This document shows positions 31,966 through 40,578 of a DNA stretch of 64,000 bases, in pieces. How positions within the stretch are numbered: position 1 is the first letter of the stretch; every line of letters begins with the position of its first letter. The DNA is from Brevibacillus brevis (GTDB taxonomy: Bacteria; Bacillota; Bacilli; Brevibacillales; Brevibacillaceae): the NCBI RefSeq assembly GCF_900637055.1, contig NZ_LR134338.1, positions 653,501 through 717,500 of the forward strand, in the 5' to 3' direction. Below the pieces are notes generated by a model, which was not told the origin of the DNA, did no database searches, and saw nothing but the letters and a program-made list of their open reading frames with translations. Position numbers and translations under genes: made by a program.

Positions 31966-33588
31966 TTACAACATTCGCTTAACCAGTCGCATAATGCGAG
32001 CCTCCAGTTCGCGTGTACGAAATGGCTTGGTCATATAGTCGTCAGCACCGAGCTGAAGGGCTCGGACAATGTCTTGCTCTTCAGTACGACCTGTCAGCAT
32101 AATCACCGTATATTTCTTGGCATTCGGCAAATTCCGGATTTTCTGGAGAACCTCGAGGCCATCCATCTGTGGCATCATCCCGTCTAAAATGACGAGATAT
32201 GGCTCTTGTCCCTGATGCCAGGTGGAGTCGAAGAAAGCTGCTCCTTCTTCGTAAGTCTGGATGTCGACGTGCATCCAACCGTCAAAACTGGTTTGGATGG
32301 AATCGGCCAGCATCACGCGAATCATTGGATCATCATCAATAATGGCGACCTTCAGTTTTACCTTGGGGGAGTCATGCGTCTCTGTGATTTGAGCGGTTTC
32401 AATCCGGCGCCGCCCCGCATTTTTCGCAGCATACAAAGCCGTGTCCGCAGCTTCTACCCAATACGTATGCGGTTTATGAGGATCATCTACTTGTACGATT
32501 CCACCGGAAAAGCTCAAAGAAAACGTTCCTTCAGGAGCTTCGAACGCAAGCGAACAAAAAGCAGACAGCATCTGCTCCAGGCGCATCTTTCCAATTTGTA
32601 CACTCGTACGCGGCATCAGCAGGATAAATTCCTCTCCGCCGTACCGGAATAATACATCCTGTTTTTCGGCGCTCTGCCCGATGAAAGCAGCAAAACGAGT
32701 CAGCACCTCGTCGCCGATCAGATGCCCGTATGTATCATTGACCCCTTTGAAAAAATCGATATCCAAAAATGCCAGTGAGAAGGGGGGGTTGGTTCGCTGG
32801 GCATCAGAAAGAAGCCGTTGGTACGTATCAACAAAAGAATTGCGATTGTTGACACCCGTAAGCTCGTCCAAAAACAAGATACTGTTCATCCAGCGCTTCC
32901 GGCGAAGCTGGCGTTCGAGGCGTACGACCAGCTCTTCCATATCAAGCGGTTTGCACATGACGTCATCTGCGCCCAAACGATAGGCATTCAGACGGGTCTC
33001 CCGTTCGCAATCGATGCTGATGATGGTCGTAGGCACGTATTGCTTCTTTATTTTTTCGCTGATCGTCTGCATCACTTGGAAGCCGCCTGTTTCCGGGATG
33101 TTCAAATCCAGAATGAAGCAGTCAGGATTTATGTCGTGAAAATAGTCGAGAGCCTTATGAGGATAGACCGTTGCGATAACAGACCAATTGCGTTTTTCTA
33201 AATATTCCTTTAGATACATAAGCAGGGTGACGTCATCATCCAGGATGAGGACCAAAGGTTGTTGCTCACAAGGGGTTTCCCGTTGAAGAGTGGAGTTCTC
33301 GATGAAAACTTCCGGTTCGGATCGCTGTTCGTAGCATAAGGTGATCAACTCTTGCAAAAACACTCGCCATTCACCGAGCGACCATTCCTTTACAGGCATG
33401 TCATCCATTCGATCCAGAAGGATCTGAGACAGATCAGACAAGTCGGTCAATCCAATTGTCCCGGATGTCCCCTTCAACGAATGAAGAAAGCGATATAACT
33501 CTTCATGAGAGACGGGAGACTTCTGGGCATACCACGCCTCAATCTGTTTATGGATATTTGTAAGAAGTGTATCTCTGTACTTGATCAT
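31966..33588 (-). CDS. Hpt-REC-GGDEF-REC signalling protein, 540 aa
   Basis: ATG 33588 has GGGGGA upstream; the frame reaching 33621 would need a TTG without a site. Domains: Hpt (His36 in RFLHSLKGTSGT), receiver 1 (Asp161 in FILDLNIPETGG), GGDEF with FRYGGEEFILLM (317-321) and LAFLDIDFFKGVND, then receiver 2 (Asp469 in VILDGMMPQMDG). The GGEEF motif is intact, so it should make c-di-GMP; no RxxD inhibitory site is evident at the usual place. Hpt, two receivers and a cyclase in one chain suggest phosphate transfer from the hybrid kinase controls c-di-GMP output. Confidence 0.9.
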   Translation of the reverse strand: MIKYRDTLLTNIHKQIEAWYAQKSPVSHEELYRFLHSLKGTSGTIGLTDLSDLSQILLDRMDDMPVKEWSLGEWRVFLQELITLCYEQRSEPEVFIENSTLQRETPCEQQPLVLILDDDVTLLMYLKEYLEKRNWSVIATVYPHKALDYFHDINPDCFILDLNIPETGGFQVMQTISEKIKKQYVPTTIISIDCERETRLNAYRLGADDVMCKPLDMEELVVRLERQLRRKRWMNSILFLDELTGVNNRNSFVDTYQRLLSDAQRTNPPFSLAFLDIDFFKGVNDTYGHLIGDEVLTRFAAFIGQSAEKQDVLFRYGGEEFILLMPRTSVQIGKMRLEQMLSAFCSLAFEAPEGTFSLSFSGGIVQVDDPHKPHTYWVEAADTALYAAKNAGRRRIETAQITETHDSPKVKLKVAIIDDDPMIRVMLADSIQTSFDGWMHVDIQTYEEGAAFFDSTWHQGQEPYLVILDGMMPQMDGLEVLQKIRNLPNAKKYTVIMLTGRTEEQDIVRALQLGADDYMTKPFRTRELEARIMRLVKRML

Positions 33589-33700
33589 GTCGCATCGTCC
33601 CCCTGTGTTGGGATGGCGCAAGCAGTCGGATCGCTTGCGCCAATTTGATCAAAACGTCTACGATTTGGTATGGTACATGTAGCAGGGAGGAGGAAGGGCT

Positions 33701-34180
33701 TTATTGTTGCAGGGAAAATCCTTCTTCAATCAAATACTGCTCCGCTTCCACGTACGATTCAAAGGAAGCTTCCAGGTTCATCCCGTGGTATACGTTCCAC
33801 AGCGCGTCTTCCTGTTGCAGCAAGAGCGTGCGGTTTTGGTTGTCAATCCATGTTTGCTCCAATTGTTCAGCTGCACTCGCAGCTTTTGGAGCTGGTTCAC
33901 GTTTCACGGAGAGGGATTGGATCGAAGCCTCGACTACCTTGCGCAGCTCGTCCGCCGAGAAATCACGGATGTTGACATAGCCCTTGTCGTCTTTTTGGTA
34001 GCCCTTCAAAAACGCGGCAAACACAAAGCCGTTGCCGTTCGGATGCAGATGATAGACGACTGTCTTTTTGTCATGAAGGCTTTCCTCATAATGAAAATTA
34101 ACCCGTTTCAGGGAGACGTCATTCCGAGTCAGTTGTGGAAAAGATTCAATAATCGCTAGTTTTTCTTCAAAAGTAAGCAT
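33701..34180 (-). CDS. Conserved hypothetical protein, 159 aa
   Basis: The soluble protein has a clear GGAGGAATCC site before ATG. The N-terminal half is alpha/beta (TFEEKLAIIESFPQLTRNDV, then TVVYHLHPNGNGFVFAAFL); the C-terminal half is helical and ends YVEAEQYLIEEGFSLQQ. No known family or catalytic motif is recognised. It is monocistronic, between the phosphorelay operon and the divergent ywbE. Confidence 0.6.
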   Translation of the reverse strand: MLTFEEKLAIIESFPQLTRNDVSLKRVNFHYEESLHDKKTVVYHLHPNGNGFVFAAFLKGYQKDDKGYVNIRDFSADELRKVVEASIQSLSVKREPAPKAASAAEQLEQTWIDNQNRTLLLQQEDALWNVYHGMNLEASFESYVEAEQYLIEEGFSLQQ

Positions 34181-34258
34181 GGATTCCTCCGGTGAGATGG
34201 ATTTGTTTGTCGATTATATCATAGGTGGGACATAGAACGAAAAAAGGAGAAGGGAAAA

Positions 34259-34462
34259 ATGAACGGAAAAAACCGAAAAGACATCACAGCGGGTCTTGAA
34301 GTAGACATTGTATTGAAACCGGACCAACGCACGGGCAAGCGCACCCGTGGGATTGTCAAGGATATCCTGACGAATTCCAGTATACATCCACATGGAATCA
34401 AGGTTCGTTTGACGGATGGACAAGTGGGCAGAGTGCAAGAGATTATCAAAAAAGGGGAGTAA
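34259..34462 (+). CDS. ywbE: YwbE family protein (DUF2196)
   Basis: The 67-residue protein matches the YwbE family along its length: NRKDITAGLEVDIVLKPDQR, then RTRGIVKDILTNSSIHPHGI and KVRLTDGQVGRVQEI. The fold is predicted to be a small SH3-like beta barrel, of a kind that often binds RNA or protein, but no function is established. AAAAGGAGAAGGG precedes ATG. Divergent from the 33701 gene. Confidence 0.9.
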   Translation: MNGKNRKDITAGLEVDIVLKPDQRTGKRTRGIVKDILTNSSIHPHGIKVRLTDGQVGRVQEIIKKGE

Positions 34463-34473
34463 TCTTCTTCAAG

Positions 34474-34512
34474 AAAAAACGGACAGGCCACATGGGCAAC
34501 TGTCCGTTTTGT
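34474..34512. terminator. Bidirectional terminator between ywbE and the Nudix gene
   Basis: AAAACGGACAG pairs perfectly with CTGTCCGTTTT and is flanked by A-run and T-run, so it can serve both convergent genes. Confidence 0.75.
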
Positions 34513-34515
34513 TTT

Positions 34516-34941
34516 TCATGAACGGTTCCGGTTTTGCAAATGCTCGATAGCTGGTACGGCGAAGCAAGCCAGATTCGACGGAAGTGCATCGAGTGAAAAC
34601 CAGCGCATGTCTCCAATCGCCCCGCCTTCCTCTAAATTGCGTGCTTCTCCACTCAGGATTGTGACTTCGTAAATGACCGAAACCCAATGCTCGGCACTTT
34701 CCGGGCGGATGGTTTCTGCGGTGCACAGCAGGGCCTTTACCTCGACATCGAGATTGACTTCTTCTTTGATTTCACGGATGACACTCGTCTCCAGTTGTTC
34801 ATAGGGATCAACTTTTCCCCCGGGAATGCTCCACGTATCTTTCTCTGGATCTCTGTTTCGTAAAACCAGCAAAAGCTCATTCTTGTCGTTTAGGATGACA
34901 GCTCCTACGCCCAATCTTGGTATAGCGATAGTAGTCGACAT
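34516..34941 (-). CDS. Nudix hydrolase, 141 aa
   Basis: ATG 34941 has AAGGAGAAACC upstream, better than the ATG at 35007. The Nudix box is GGKVDPYEQLETSVIREIKE continuing EVNL. It has the G-x5-E-x7-RE-U-x-EE core that binds magnesium and hydrolyses nucleoside diphosphate-linked compounds; the usual final glycine is asparagine, which is tolerated in some members. The preceding LRNRDPEKDTWSIPGG resembles MutT/ADP-ribose-type pyrophosphatases. The substrate cannot be told from sequence. Confidence 0.85.
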   Translation of the reverse strand: MSTTIAIPRLGVGAVILNDKNELLLVLRNRDPEKDTWSIPGGKVDPYEQLETSVIREIKEEVNLDVEVKALLCTAETIRPESAEHWVSVIYEVTILSGEARNLEEGGAIGDMRWFSLDALPSNLACFAVPAIEHLQNRNRS

Positions 34942-35004
34942 GGTTTCTCCTTCGATAGGCAGATTCGTTTCTTCTATTATAGCAAGGTCCAATCGTAAGC
35001 AGGA

Positions 35005-35036
35005 CAAAACAAGAAACCGCCTGAAGAGACGGTTTC
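35005..35036 (-). terminator. Terminator of the isochorismatase-like unit
   Basis: GAAACCG pairs with CGGTTTC over a 10-base loop; on the minus strand it is followed by TTGTTTTG. Confidence 0.7.
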
Positions 35037-35054
35037 GAGAAGTTCAGCAAAACG

Positions 35055-35612
35055 TTAGCGGTAAGAATCATGGGTAGGCGCGAAGACATCCTCTGTTGAT
35101 TCCCGCACCAAAATAAATGGCTCAATATTTCCCAATCCATGCAAGCACGTATTGTGATGGGCGATGATTTGTTCCGCTGACAGGGCCTTACTGTCCGATG
35201 TAGAGTGCCCGTCTTTGACAAGCGTTACATCATAGCCGAGTGTCGTCGCTTTGCGGCAGGCGCTGTCGATACAAAACTCGGTTTTGCAGCCCATGATGAC
35301 GAGGTGGTTAATCCCGAGTGCTTGTAGCTTTTCGTGCAGGTCTGTTCCGTGAAACGAGTCTGTCGCCAGTTTTTGAATCACCGTTTCTGATGGCAGAGGG
35401 GCGATCTCAGGGTGAATGGCAAAGTCGTCCGAACCGACTTCTCCGACATCCGCATCCTGAACGTACAGCACAGGAATATCCTTGCTATAGGCATCTTCTC
35501 TTACTTTTTTCAATGTTTGGACAAGTGTAGCCGGCTGAAAAACAGGACCAAATTGCCCTTCGATAATACCTACCTGCGCATCAATAATCAGTAGAGCTGT
35601 TTTTCGAATCAA
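35055..35612 (-). CDS. Isochorismatase-like cysteine hydrolase
   Basis: The 185-residue protein has the family triad: Asp11 in ALLIIDAQ, Lys81 in VIQKLATDSF and Cys114 in MGCKTEFCIDSACR. The TEFCIDSACR stretch is typical of nicotinamidase/isochorismatase-like hydrolases acting on amides or vinyl ethers. The substrate is unknown. A 25-codon ORF with a strong ribosome binding site ends 26 bases upstream and probably shares its mRNA. Confidence 0.85.
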   Translation of the reverse strand: MIRKTALLIIDAQVGIIEGQFGPVFQPATLVQTLKKVREDAYSKDIPVLYVQDADVGEVGSDDFAIHPEIAPLPSETVIQKLATDSFHGTDLHEKLQALGINHLVIMGCKTEFCIDSACRKATTLGYDVTLVKDGHSTSDSKALSAEQIIAHHNTCLHGLGNIEPFILVRESTEDVFAPTHDSYR

Positions 35613-35638
35613 TCCATTTCCTCCTAAGTGAAAGGGGG

Positions 35639-35716
35639 CTAGTGTTGGTGTTCCCCTTTTTGGTTGTTTGGTACACGCACAGCTTTATAAGAACGTTGAT
35701 TCATGTCCTTTTTCAT
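35639..35716 (-). CDS. Small protein, 25 aa, upstream of the hydrolase
   Basis: This is too short for normal gene calling. ATG 35716 is preceded by GAAAGGAGTGGTCAGTT, an excellent site. The peptide is MKKDMNQRSYKAVRVPNNQK followed by GEHQH: basic, hydrophilic, with no signal or membrane segment and a His-rich end. It lies in the same direction as the hydrolase gene with a 26-base gap. It may be a translated leader or a stand-alone small protein. Confidence 0.5.
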   Translation of the reverse strand: MKKDMNQRSYKAVRVPNNQKGEHQH

Positions 35717-35774
35717 AACTGACCACTCCTTTCATCATAGAAGAGCGTGAATCCGCTCTGGATAATTGTACCAC

Positions 35775-35812
35775 AAAAAAGACTCATTCCTATTGGAAGG
35801 AACGAGTCTTTT
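35775..35812 (-). terminator. Terminator of the GbsR-type regulator
   Basis: AAGACTCATTCC pairs with GGAACGAGTCTT (one G-U) with T-runs on both sides; on the minus strand it follows the regulator stop by 16 bases. Confidence 0.7.
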
Positions 35813-35827
35813 TCGATCGCGAACTTC

Positions 35828-36376
35828 TTATGATTCATTTTCCTTTTTCGGTACAAACTGAAAGATATCATGTGATTCGAAGGAGTCGATCAACCGGGAC
35901 AGCCACAAATAATATTCCAAACCATTTTCAATGCGCTTGATACTAAGTTCCACACGCTCACTGACTTCTTCCGTAAGCTCTTCGGATTGCTGGAGAGCGC
36001 GAAGCTCAAGGAGCGACTTTTTCAACGCATGTACATTATGTTCACAGGCGTGTCTCCACTTCACGGAAAAGAGGTCGATGAAGTTCTGGTACCAATCCAG
36101 ATTGACCTCGTAATGATCCTTCCGTGTCCCTTTTTTCCATATCTTTTCTACCATATTTAAGTCCATCAATGTGCGGACGCCGGTGCTCATGCTGGTTTTG
36201 CTCATGCCCAGTGCTTCGCCCATCTCATCGAGTGTCATTGACTTGTCCTGAAAGAGCAATGTGCCATACAGCAGTCCCGTTGACATGGTAATTCCATACA
36301 GATCCATGTTGCGAGCCAGCGTTTCAATCACGCGTTCCTGAGCTTTTTCGAGGATTTTTTCCTGATTGGTATCCAT
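35828..36376 (-). CDS. GbsR/MarR-type regulator, likely of opuA
   Basis: ATG 36376 gives 182 residues, near the size of GbsR (180); upstream in-frame ATGs lack ribosome binding sites. The winged helix includes TLDEMGEALGMSKTSMSTGV and the wing EKIWKKGTRKDHYEV, both typical of GbsR-type repressors that sense choline or glycine betaine. The C-terminal helices are for dimerisation. It is divergent from opuAA, so it probably represses the betaine transporter, as GbsR/OpuAR-type proteins do elsewhere. The effector is inferred. Confidence 0.8.
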   Translation of the reverse strand: MDTNQEKILEKAQERVIETLARNMDLYGITMSTGLLYGTLLFQDKSMTLDEMGEALGMSKTSMSTGVRTLMDLNMVEKIWKKGTRKDHYEVNLDWYQNFIDLFSVKWRHACEHNVHALKKSLLELRALQQSEELTEEVSERVELSIKRIENGLEYYLWLSRLIDSFESHDIFQFVPKKENES

Positions 36377-36636
36377 TTTGAAAAAAGCAGCTCCTCTAGT
36401 CATAGTAACCTGACTAGAATTGTACGTCTCCAAAAGCAAAAAGTAAATGGAGATGTTGTACAGTATATACGTGATAAACTGAGAATACAGGAAGTAAAGT
36501 ACGTAAAGTTTTTTCTGAACGCTGAAAATGGCGGATTATCATGCCTCACCCAGTTTGAGGTAAAAAAAATGGCTGGTTACAATTGTAAGGGTAAAGAACA
36601 GTCCGGATGCCGGGCGTAAAAGTTGGAGGTGAACAT
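36377..36636. promoter_or_regulatory. Divergent regulator-opuA control region
   Basis: These 260 bases hold both promoters. A short palindrome GTATATAC lies at 36463-36470 next to TTGTACA, and a CCTCA/TGAGG hairpin is at about 36544-36560. No promoter hexamers could be fixed with confidence. The palindrome is only a candidate operator for the GbsR-type regulator. Confidence 0.3.
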
Positions 36637-37863
36637 ATGCCCAAGATCAAAGTAGAGAATTTGACCAAAATCTTTGGACGCCAACCCCAACGCGCATTGT
36701 CCCAGGTGAAGCAGGGGAAGACCAAGCAAGAAATATTGAAGGAAACGGGTCTTACCCTTGGGGTGAATCAAGCGAGTTTTGAGGTGCATGCAGGCGAAAT
36801 TTTCGTCATCATGGGGCTTTCGGGAAGCGGGAAGTCGACCTTGGTTCGATTGTTGAATCGGTTGATTGAACCGACAGAAGGCAGAATCCTGATTGACGGT
36901 ACGGATATCGTCAGTATGAACACCGAGCAGTTACAGGATGTAAGAAGAAAGAAACTGGGCATGGTATTTCAAAAGTTCGCCTTGTTCCCTCACAGGACGG
37001 TACTTGAAAATGCGGAGTACGGCTTGGAGATTCAAGGGATGCCAAAGGCCGAGCGTGAGGCAAAAGCGAAAAAGTCACTCGCACTCGTCGGACTCGGCGG
37101 TTGGGAAGCAAGCTACCCGGATCAGCTGAGTGGCGGGATGCAGCAGCGTGTGGGGCTGGCCCGTGCGCTCGCGAATGAGCCCGATGTGCTGTTGATGGAT
37201 GAGGCATTCAGTGCCTTGGACCCGTTAATTCGCAAGGACATGCAGGATGAGCTGTTGGAACTGCAAAGCACCATGCAGAAGACCATTATTTTCATTACGC
37301 ATGATCTGGACGAAGCATTGAAGATCGGGGATCGGATCGCTTTGATGAAAGACGGTGCGATCGTGCAAATCGGCTCGCCGGAAGAAATCATGACCAATCC
37401 GGCAAACGAATACGTAGAGCGCTTCGTAGAGGATGTGGATCGTTCCAAGGTATTGTCCGCTGAAAAAGTCATGAAGCGGGCAGAGACGATCACTCTGGAC
37501 AAAGGGCCTCGCGTCGCACTGCAAATGATGCGTGAGCGTGGTGTTTCCAGTTTGTACGTGGTGGATAAACGAAAAACATTGCTGGGTGTGCTGACGGCAG
37601 ACGCGGTAAACGGAGCCAAGGAAGCAGGACAGTCGCTGGAATCCGTGCTGCGAACGGAGGTACCGACTGTCGGACCGCAGACACTTCTCAATGAGATGTT
37701 TGACCTTGTTGCGTTTTCGGATATTCCAGTGGCGGTTATCGGGGAACAAAATCGTCTCCTGGGCGTGATTGTAAAAGGAGCCGTCTTGGGTGGGTTGGCA
37801 GGAAAAGTAAATCAACAAGTTCCAGAGCCAACGAATGAAGAGGGGCAGGTGAATCCATCATGA
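36637..37863 (+). CDS. opuAA: Glycine betaine ABC transporter, ATP-binding protein OpuAA
   Basis: ATG 36637 has TTGGAGGTGAACAT upstream, better than the ATG at 36607. The 408-residue protein has Walker A MGLSGSGKSTLVRLLNR, the signature LSGGMQQRVGLARAL, Walker B LLMDEAFSALDP and the switch His in FITHDLDEA. C-terminal CBS domains (about 280-390), as in OpuAA/ProV, sense ionic strength and cyclic dinucleotides in homologues. Energises uptake of betaine for osmoprotection. Overlaps opuAB by four bases. Confidence 0.95.
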   Translation: MPKIKVENLTKIFGRQPQRALSQVKQGKTKQEILKETGLTLGVNQASFEVHAGEIFVIMGLSGSGKSTLVRLLNRLIEPTEGRILIDGTDIVSMNTEQLQDVRRKKLGMVFQKFALFPHRTVLENAEYGLEIQGMPKAEREAKAKKSLALVGLGGWEASYPDQLSGGMQQRVGLARALANEPDVLLMDEAFSALDPLIRKDMQDELLELQSTMQKTIIFITHDLDEALKIGDRIALMKDGAIVQIGSPEEIMTNPANEYVERFVEDVDRSKVLSAEKVMKRAETITLDKGPRVALQMMRERGVSSLYVVDKRKTLLGVLTADAVNGAKEAGQSLESVLRTEVPTVGPQTLLNEMFDLVAFSDIPVAVIGEQNRLLGVIVKGAVLGGLAGKVNQQVPEPTNEEGQVNPS

Positions 37864-38705
37864 GTCAAAATCAACTATTTCCGAAGCTGCCGCTCGACAG
37901 TTGGGTAGAAACGATTGTAGATGGACTGGAAGAGAATTTGGGCTTCTTGTTCGACTTCATATCAGCTGGAATCGGTGGAACCGTTGACTTGTTTTCGTGG
38001 ATTCTAACAGGAATCCCGTTTTGGGTCCTGATCATTTTGTTTACGCTGCTGGCTTATCGGGCTGGCAAAGTGGCAATTGCTCTTTTTACCTTCATTGGAC
38101 TTCTTCTGATTCAGAATCTGGGTTATTGGGAGCATTCAATGGAAACACTTGCGCTGGTATTGACGGCAGGGCTGATCTCGGTGATTATCGGGATTCCCGT
38201 CGGTATCTGGTGCGCGAAGAATGATTCCGTGCAAAAGGTCGTCACACCACTGCTTGATTTCATGCAGACGATGCCGGCGTTTGTGTACTTGATTCCCGCC
38301 ATCTTTTTCTTCGGGCTCGGAAAAGTACCGGGGGTTATCGCTTCTGTCATTTTTGCGATGCCACCGACGATTCGTCTGACCAACTTGGGAATTCGACAAG
38401 TTCCAGCCGATCTGATCGAGGCTTCTGAAGCGTTCGGTTCTACCTACTGGCAAAAGCTGACGAAGGTACAGCTGCCGATTGCCAAGACGACAATGATGGC
38501 GGGGATTAACCAGAGCATTATGCTCGCGCTGTCCATGGTCGTCATTGCCTCGATGATTGGGGCGAAAGGCTTGGGGGCGGACGTGTATCGTGCCGTAACA
38601 CAGATCAAGATCGGTGAAGGTTTTGAGGCGGGTCTGGCCATCGTTATTTTGGCGATTCTGTTAGATCGTCTCACGCAAAGTGTTGGAAAGAGAAAAAACG
38701 CGTAG
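37860..38705 (+). CDS. opuAB: Glycine betaine ABC transporter permease OpuAB
   Basis: The 281-residue integral membrane protein has about six to seven helices. The EAA-type loop EASEAFGSTYWQKLTKVQLP contacts the ATPase. VYLIPAIFFFGLGKVPGVIA is characteristic of ProW/OpuAB permeases. The start overlaps the opuAA stop (ATGA) and the next gene follows after 11 bases. In an OpuA system one such subunit dimerises to form the channel. Confidence 0.95.
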   Translation: MSQNQLFPKLPLDSWVETIVDGLEENLGFLFDFISAGIGGTVDLFSWILTGIPFWVLIILFTLLAYRAGKVAIALFTFIGLLLIQNLGYWEHSMETLALVLTAGLISVIIGIPVGIWCAKNDSVQKVVTPLLDFMQTMPAFVYLIPAIFFFGLGKVPGVIASVIFAMPPTIRLTNLGIRQVPADLIEASEAFGSTYWQKLTKVQLPIAKTTMMAGINQSIMLALSMVVIASMIGAKGLGADVYRAVTQIKIGEGFEAGLAIVILAILLDRLTQSVGKRKNA

Positions 38706-38716
38706 GAGGGGTTTTC

Positions 38717-39649
38717 ATGAAAATGAAAAAAGGCGCCTTGAAAGGGCTGGCAGTCGCACTCGGACTCAGCATGGTGATGGCAGGATGTTCAACCGCGGGA
38801 ACACCGCAGGGAAATCAGCCTGCAGAGGGAAATGCGGGTACGTCTGCACCGAATAGCGTTGGAGCACAAGTGGATCATAAAATTATCGGAATCGATCCGG
38901 GCGCTGGTCTGATGAAAGCGACGGAAAAAGCCATGAAAGACTACGATCTGAAAGATTGGGAACTGGTAGAGGGCTCTAGTGCAGCGATGACGGCAGCACT
39001 GACACAAGCCTACAAAGACAAAAAGCCGATTATCGTGACAGGCTGGACACCTCACTGGATGTTCTCCAAGTTCGAGATGAAATATCTCGAAGACCCGAAA
39101 GGCGTCTTCGGGAAGGATGAACAGATTCATACCATCGTACGCAAAGGACTGAAGGAGGAGCACCCAAGCGCGTATGCGTTCCTCGACAAGTTTTCGTGGA
39201 CACCTGCGGACATGGAAAAAGTGATGCTCGATATCGAGAGCGGCAAAAAGCCGGAAGAGGCAGCAGCCGAATGGGTGAAAAACAATGAGGCTACCGTCAA
39301 CAAGTGGGTAGAAGGCATCCAGCCTGCAGAAGGCAAAAAATTGACGCTCGCCTACGTCGCGTGGGATTCTGAGATCGCCAGCACAAATGTGGTGAAGACG
39401 GTTCTGGAGCAAAAGCTGAAATACCAGGTGGAAATGAGCCAAGTAGAAGCTGGCCCAATGTGGGTCGGTGTATCGAACGGCGATGTGGATGGAATGGTAG
39501 CAGCTTGGCTGCCAACCACGCACGCTGACTACATGGAAAAGCTGGGGAAAGACGTAGAGGACCTCGGTCCGAATCTGCAAGGAACCAAGCTGGGCTTGGC
39601 TGTTCCAACCTATATGGAGATCAACTCCATTGAAGATTTGAAGAAGTAA
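38717..39649 (+). CDS. opuAC: Glycine betaine-binding lipoprotein OpuAC
   Basis: The 310-residue protein has a lipoprotein signal with lipobox VMAGC (Cys24), so it is anchored outside the membrane. The type II binding fold contains aromatic segments for quaternary ammonium caging: TGWTPHWMFSKFEMKYLEDP and AWDSEIASTNVVK, plus MWVGVSNGDVDGMVAAWLP. Family members bind betaine or proline betaine through a tryptophan cage. It completes the opuAA-AB-AC operon, with a terminator 15 bases downstream. Confidence 0.95.
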   Translation: MKMKKGALKGLAVALGLSMVMAGCSTAGTPQGNQPAEGNAGTSAPNSVGAQVDHKIIGIDPGAGLMKATEKAMKDYDLKDWELVEGSSAAMTAALTQAYKDKKPIIVTGWTPHWMFSKFEMKYLEDPKGVFGKDEQIHTIVRKGLKEEHPSAYAFLDKFSWTPADMEKVMLDIESGKKPEEAAAEWVKNNEATVNKWVEGIQPAEGKKLTLAYVAWDSEIASTNVVKTVLEQKLKYQVEMSQVEAGPMWVGVSNGDVDGMVAAWLPTTHADYMEKLGKDVEDLGPNLQGTKLGLAVPTYMEINSIEDLKK

Positions 39650-39663
39650 CAGACTCAATACAG

Positions 39664-39697
39664 AAGGCACTGCTCACGATGGGGCGGTGCCTTTTTC
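39664..39697 (+). terminator. Terminator of the opuA operon
   Basis: AAGGCACTGC pairs with GCGGTGCCTT (one G-U), followed by TTTTC. Confidence 0.8.
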
Positions 39698-39703
39698 GTT
39701 GTG

Positions 39704-40472
39704 TTAAGGTATTGGGTTGCTTTCCATGACAGCGGGCCAAGCGTGCTGTTTGTCCAGCGTTGCAGGCTCCGGTGCAAATATCCGCAAAACGAGATTAAAC
39801 TCGCCTTCAGGGAGCGGGAGCCAGTTGCCTTCCTTGACTTTGGGCGGTTGCTGTTGCAAATACAGATCGAGGGAGCCATCCGGATTGTACGCAAGTGTTC
39901 CTGTATTGCTGCGAACCGATGCGCGATCGGCTGCTGTTTTGGCTAAAAACAGCTGGTTGTCATAGACGTTGATCGACCAGAAAGCAGACGTCTTGGGAAG
40001 CTGTTCCTTTGTAAAATGCAGCGTTTAGCTTTTGACTCCCGTAAGTGGTTTTCACGGTATAGTAGCGGTTTTGTGGATTGGCGGGGACAGTCAAGCGGAC
40101 GGGCGTCTCTGACAAATCCAGCCATGCGCTCATATACAATGTATCGGAGTTCGGCGTCACGATATCCCGAAAAGCTGGGGAAGCGAGTGTGTCCGCATAA
40201 TAAAACTGGTTGATCGGCGCCCGGTTTTTGACCATGGCTTCCATTGTTTTGGCGGACATCACTAATGGATAGCCGTAGATGTATGCTTGAATGCCGAGCG
40301 AGTAGGCAAGCCTCTCCTGCGAATGAAGAAACGACCTCGATTGGAAGAGAGGTGACTGTTGGGCAGATGGAGTGTTTGTTGTCTCTTTTGCAAACGATAG
40401 ACCGGACAGGTGAAGCGTCATGCAAAGCAGGGAAACGATCAGTGTCAGGCGCTTTTTCAATAATGGAAGCAT
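39704..40472 (-). pseudogene. Broken DUF1254/DUF1214 secreted protein gene
   Basis: The first part, from ATG 40472 (GAGGAGGGG upstream), encodes a signal peptide and a DUF1254-like segment: YGYPLVMSAKTMEAMV, then VTPNSDTLYMSAWLDLSETP. The frame runs into a stop soon after. In the +1 frame the DUF1214 part follows directly (FTKEQLPKTSAFWSINVYDN, later NPDGSLDLYLQQQPP) and ends at TAA 39704-39706. One extra T in the TTTT run at 40013-40016 explains the shift. The long middle region of about 200 residues that usually separates the two domains is also missing. The gene looks decayed by a deletion plus a frameshift. Confidence 0.75.
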
Positions 40473-40578
40473 AAAGCCCCTCCTCATTACCAGAAATGGG
40501 GGTTCGCACTGGTAGTTTTCTTCATAGGGAAAGGGGCTTTATGCAAGGTAGGCTGGAATATTTCATTCCGGTTTTGTT

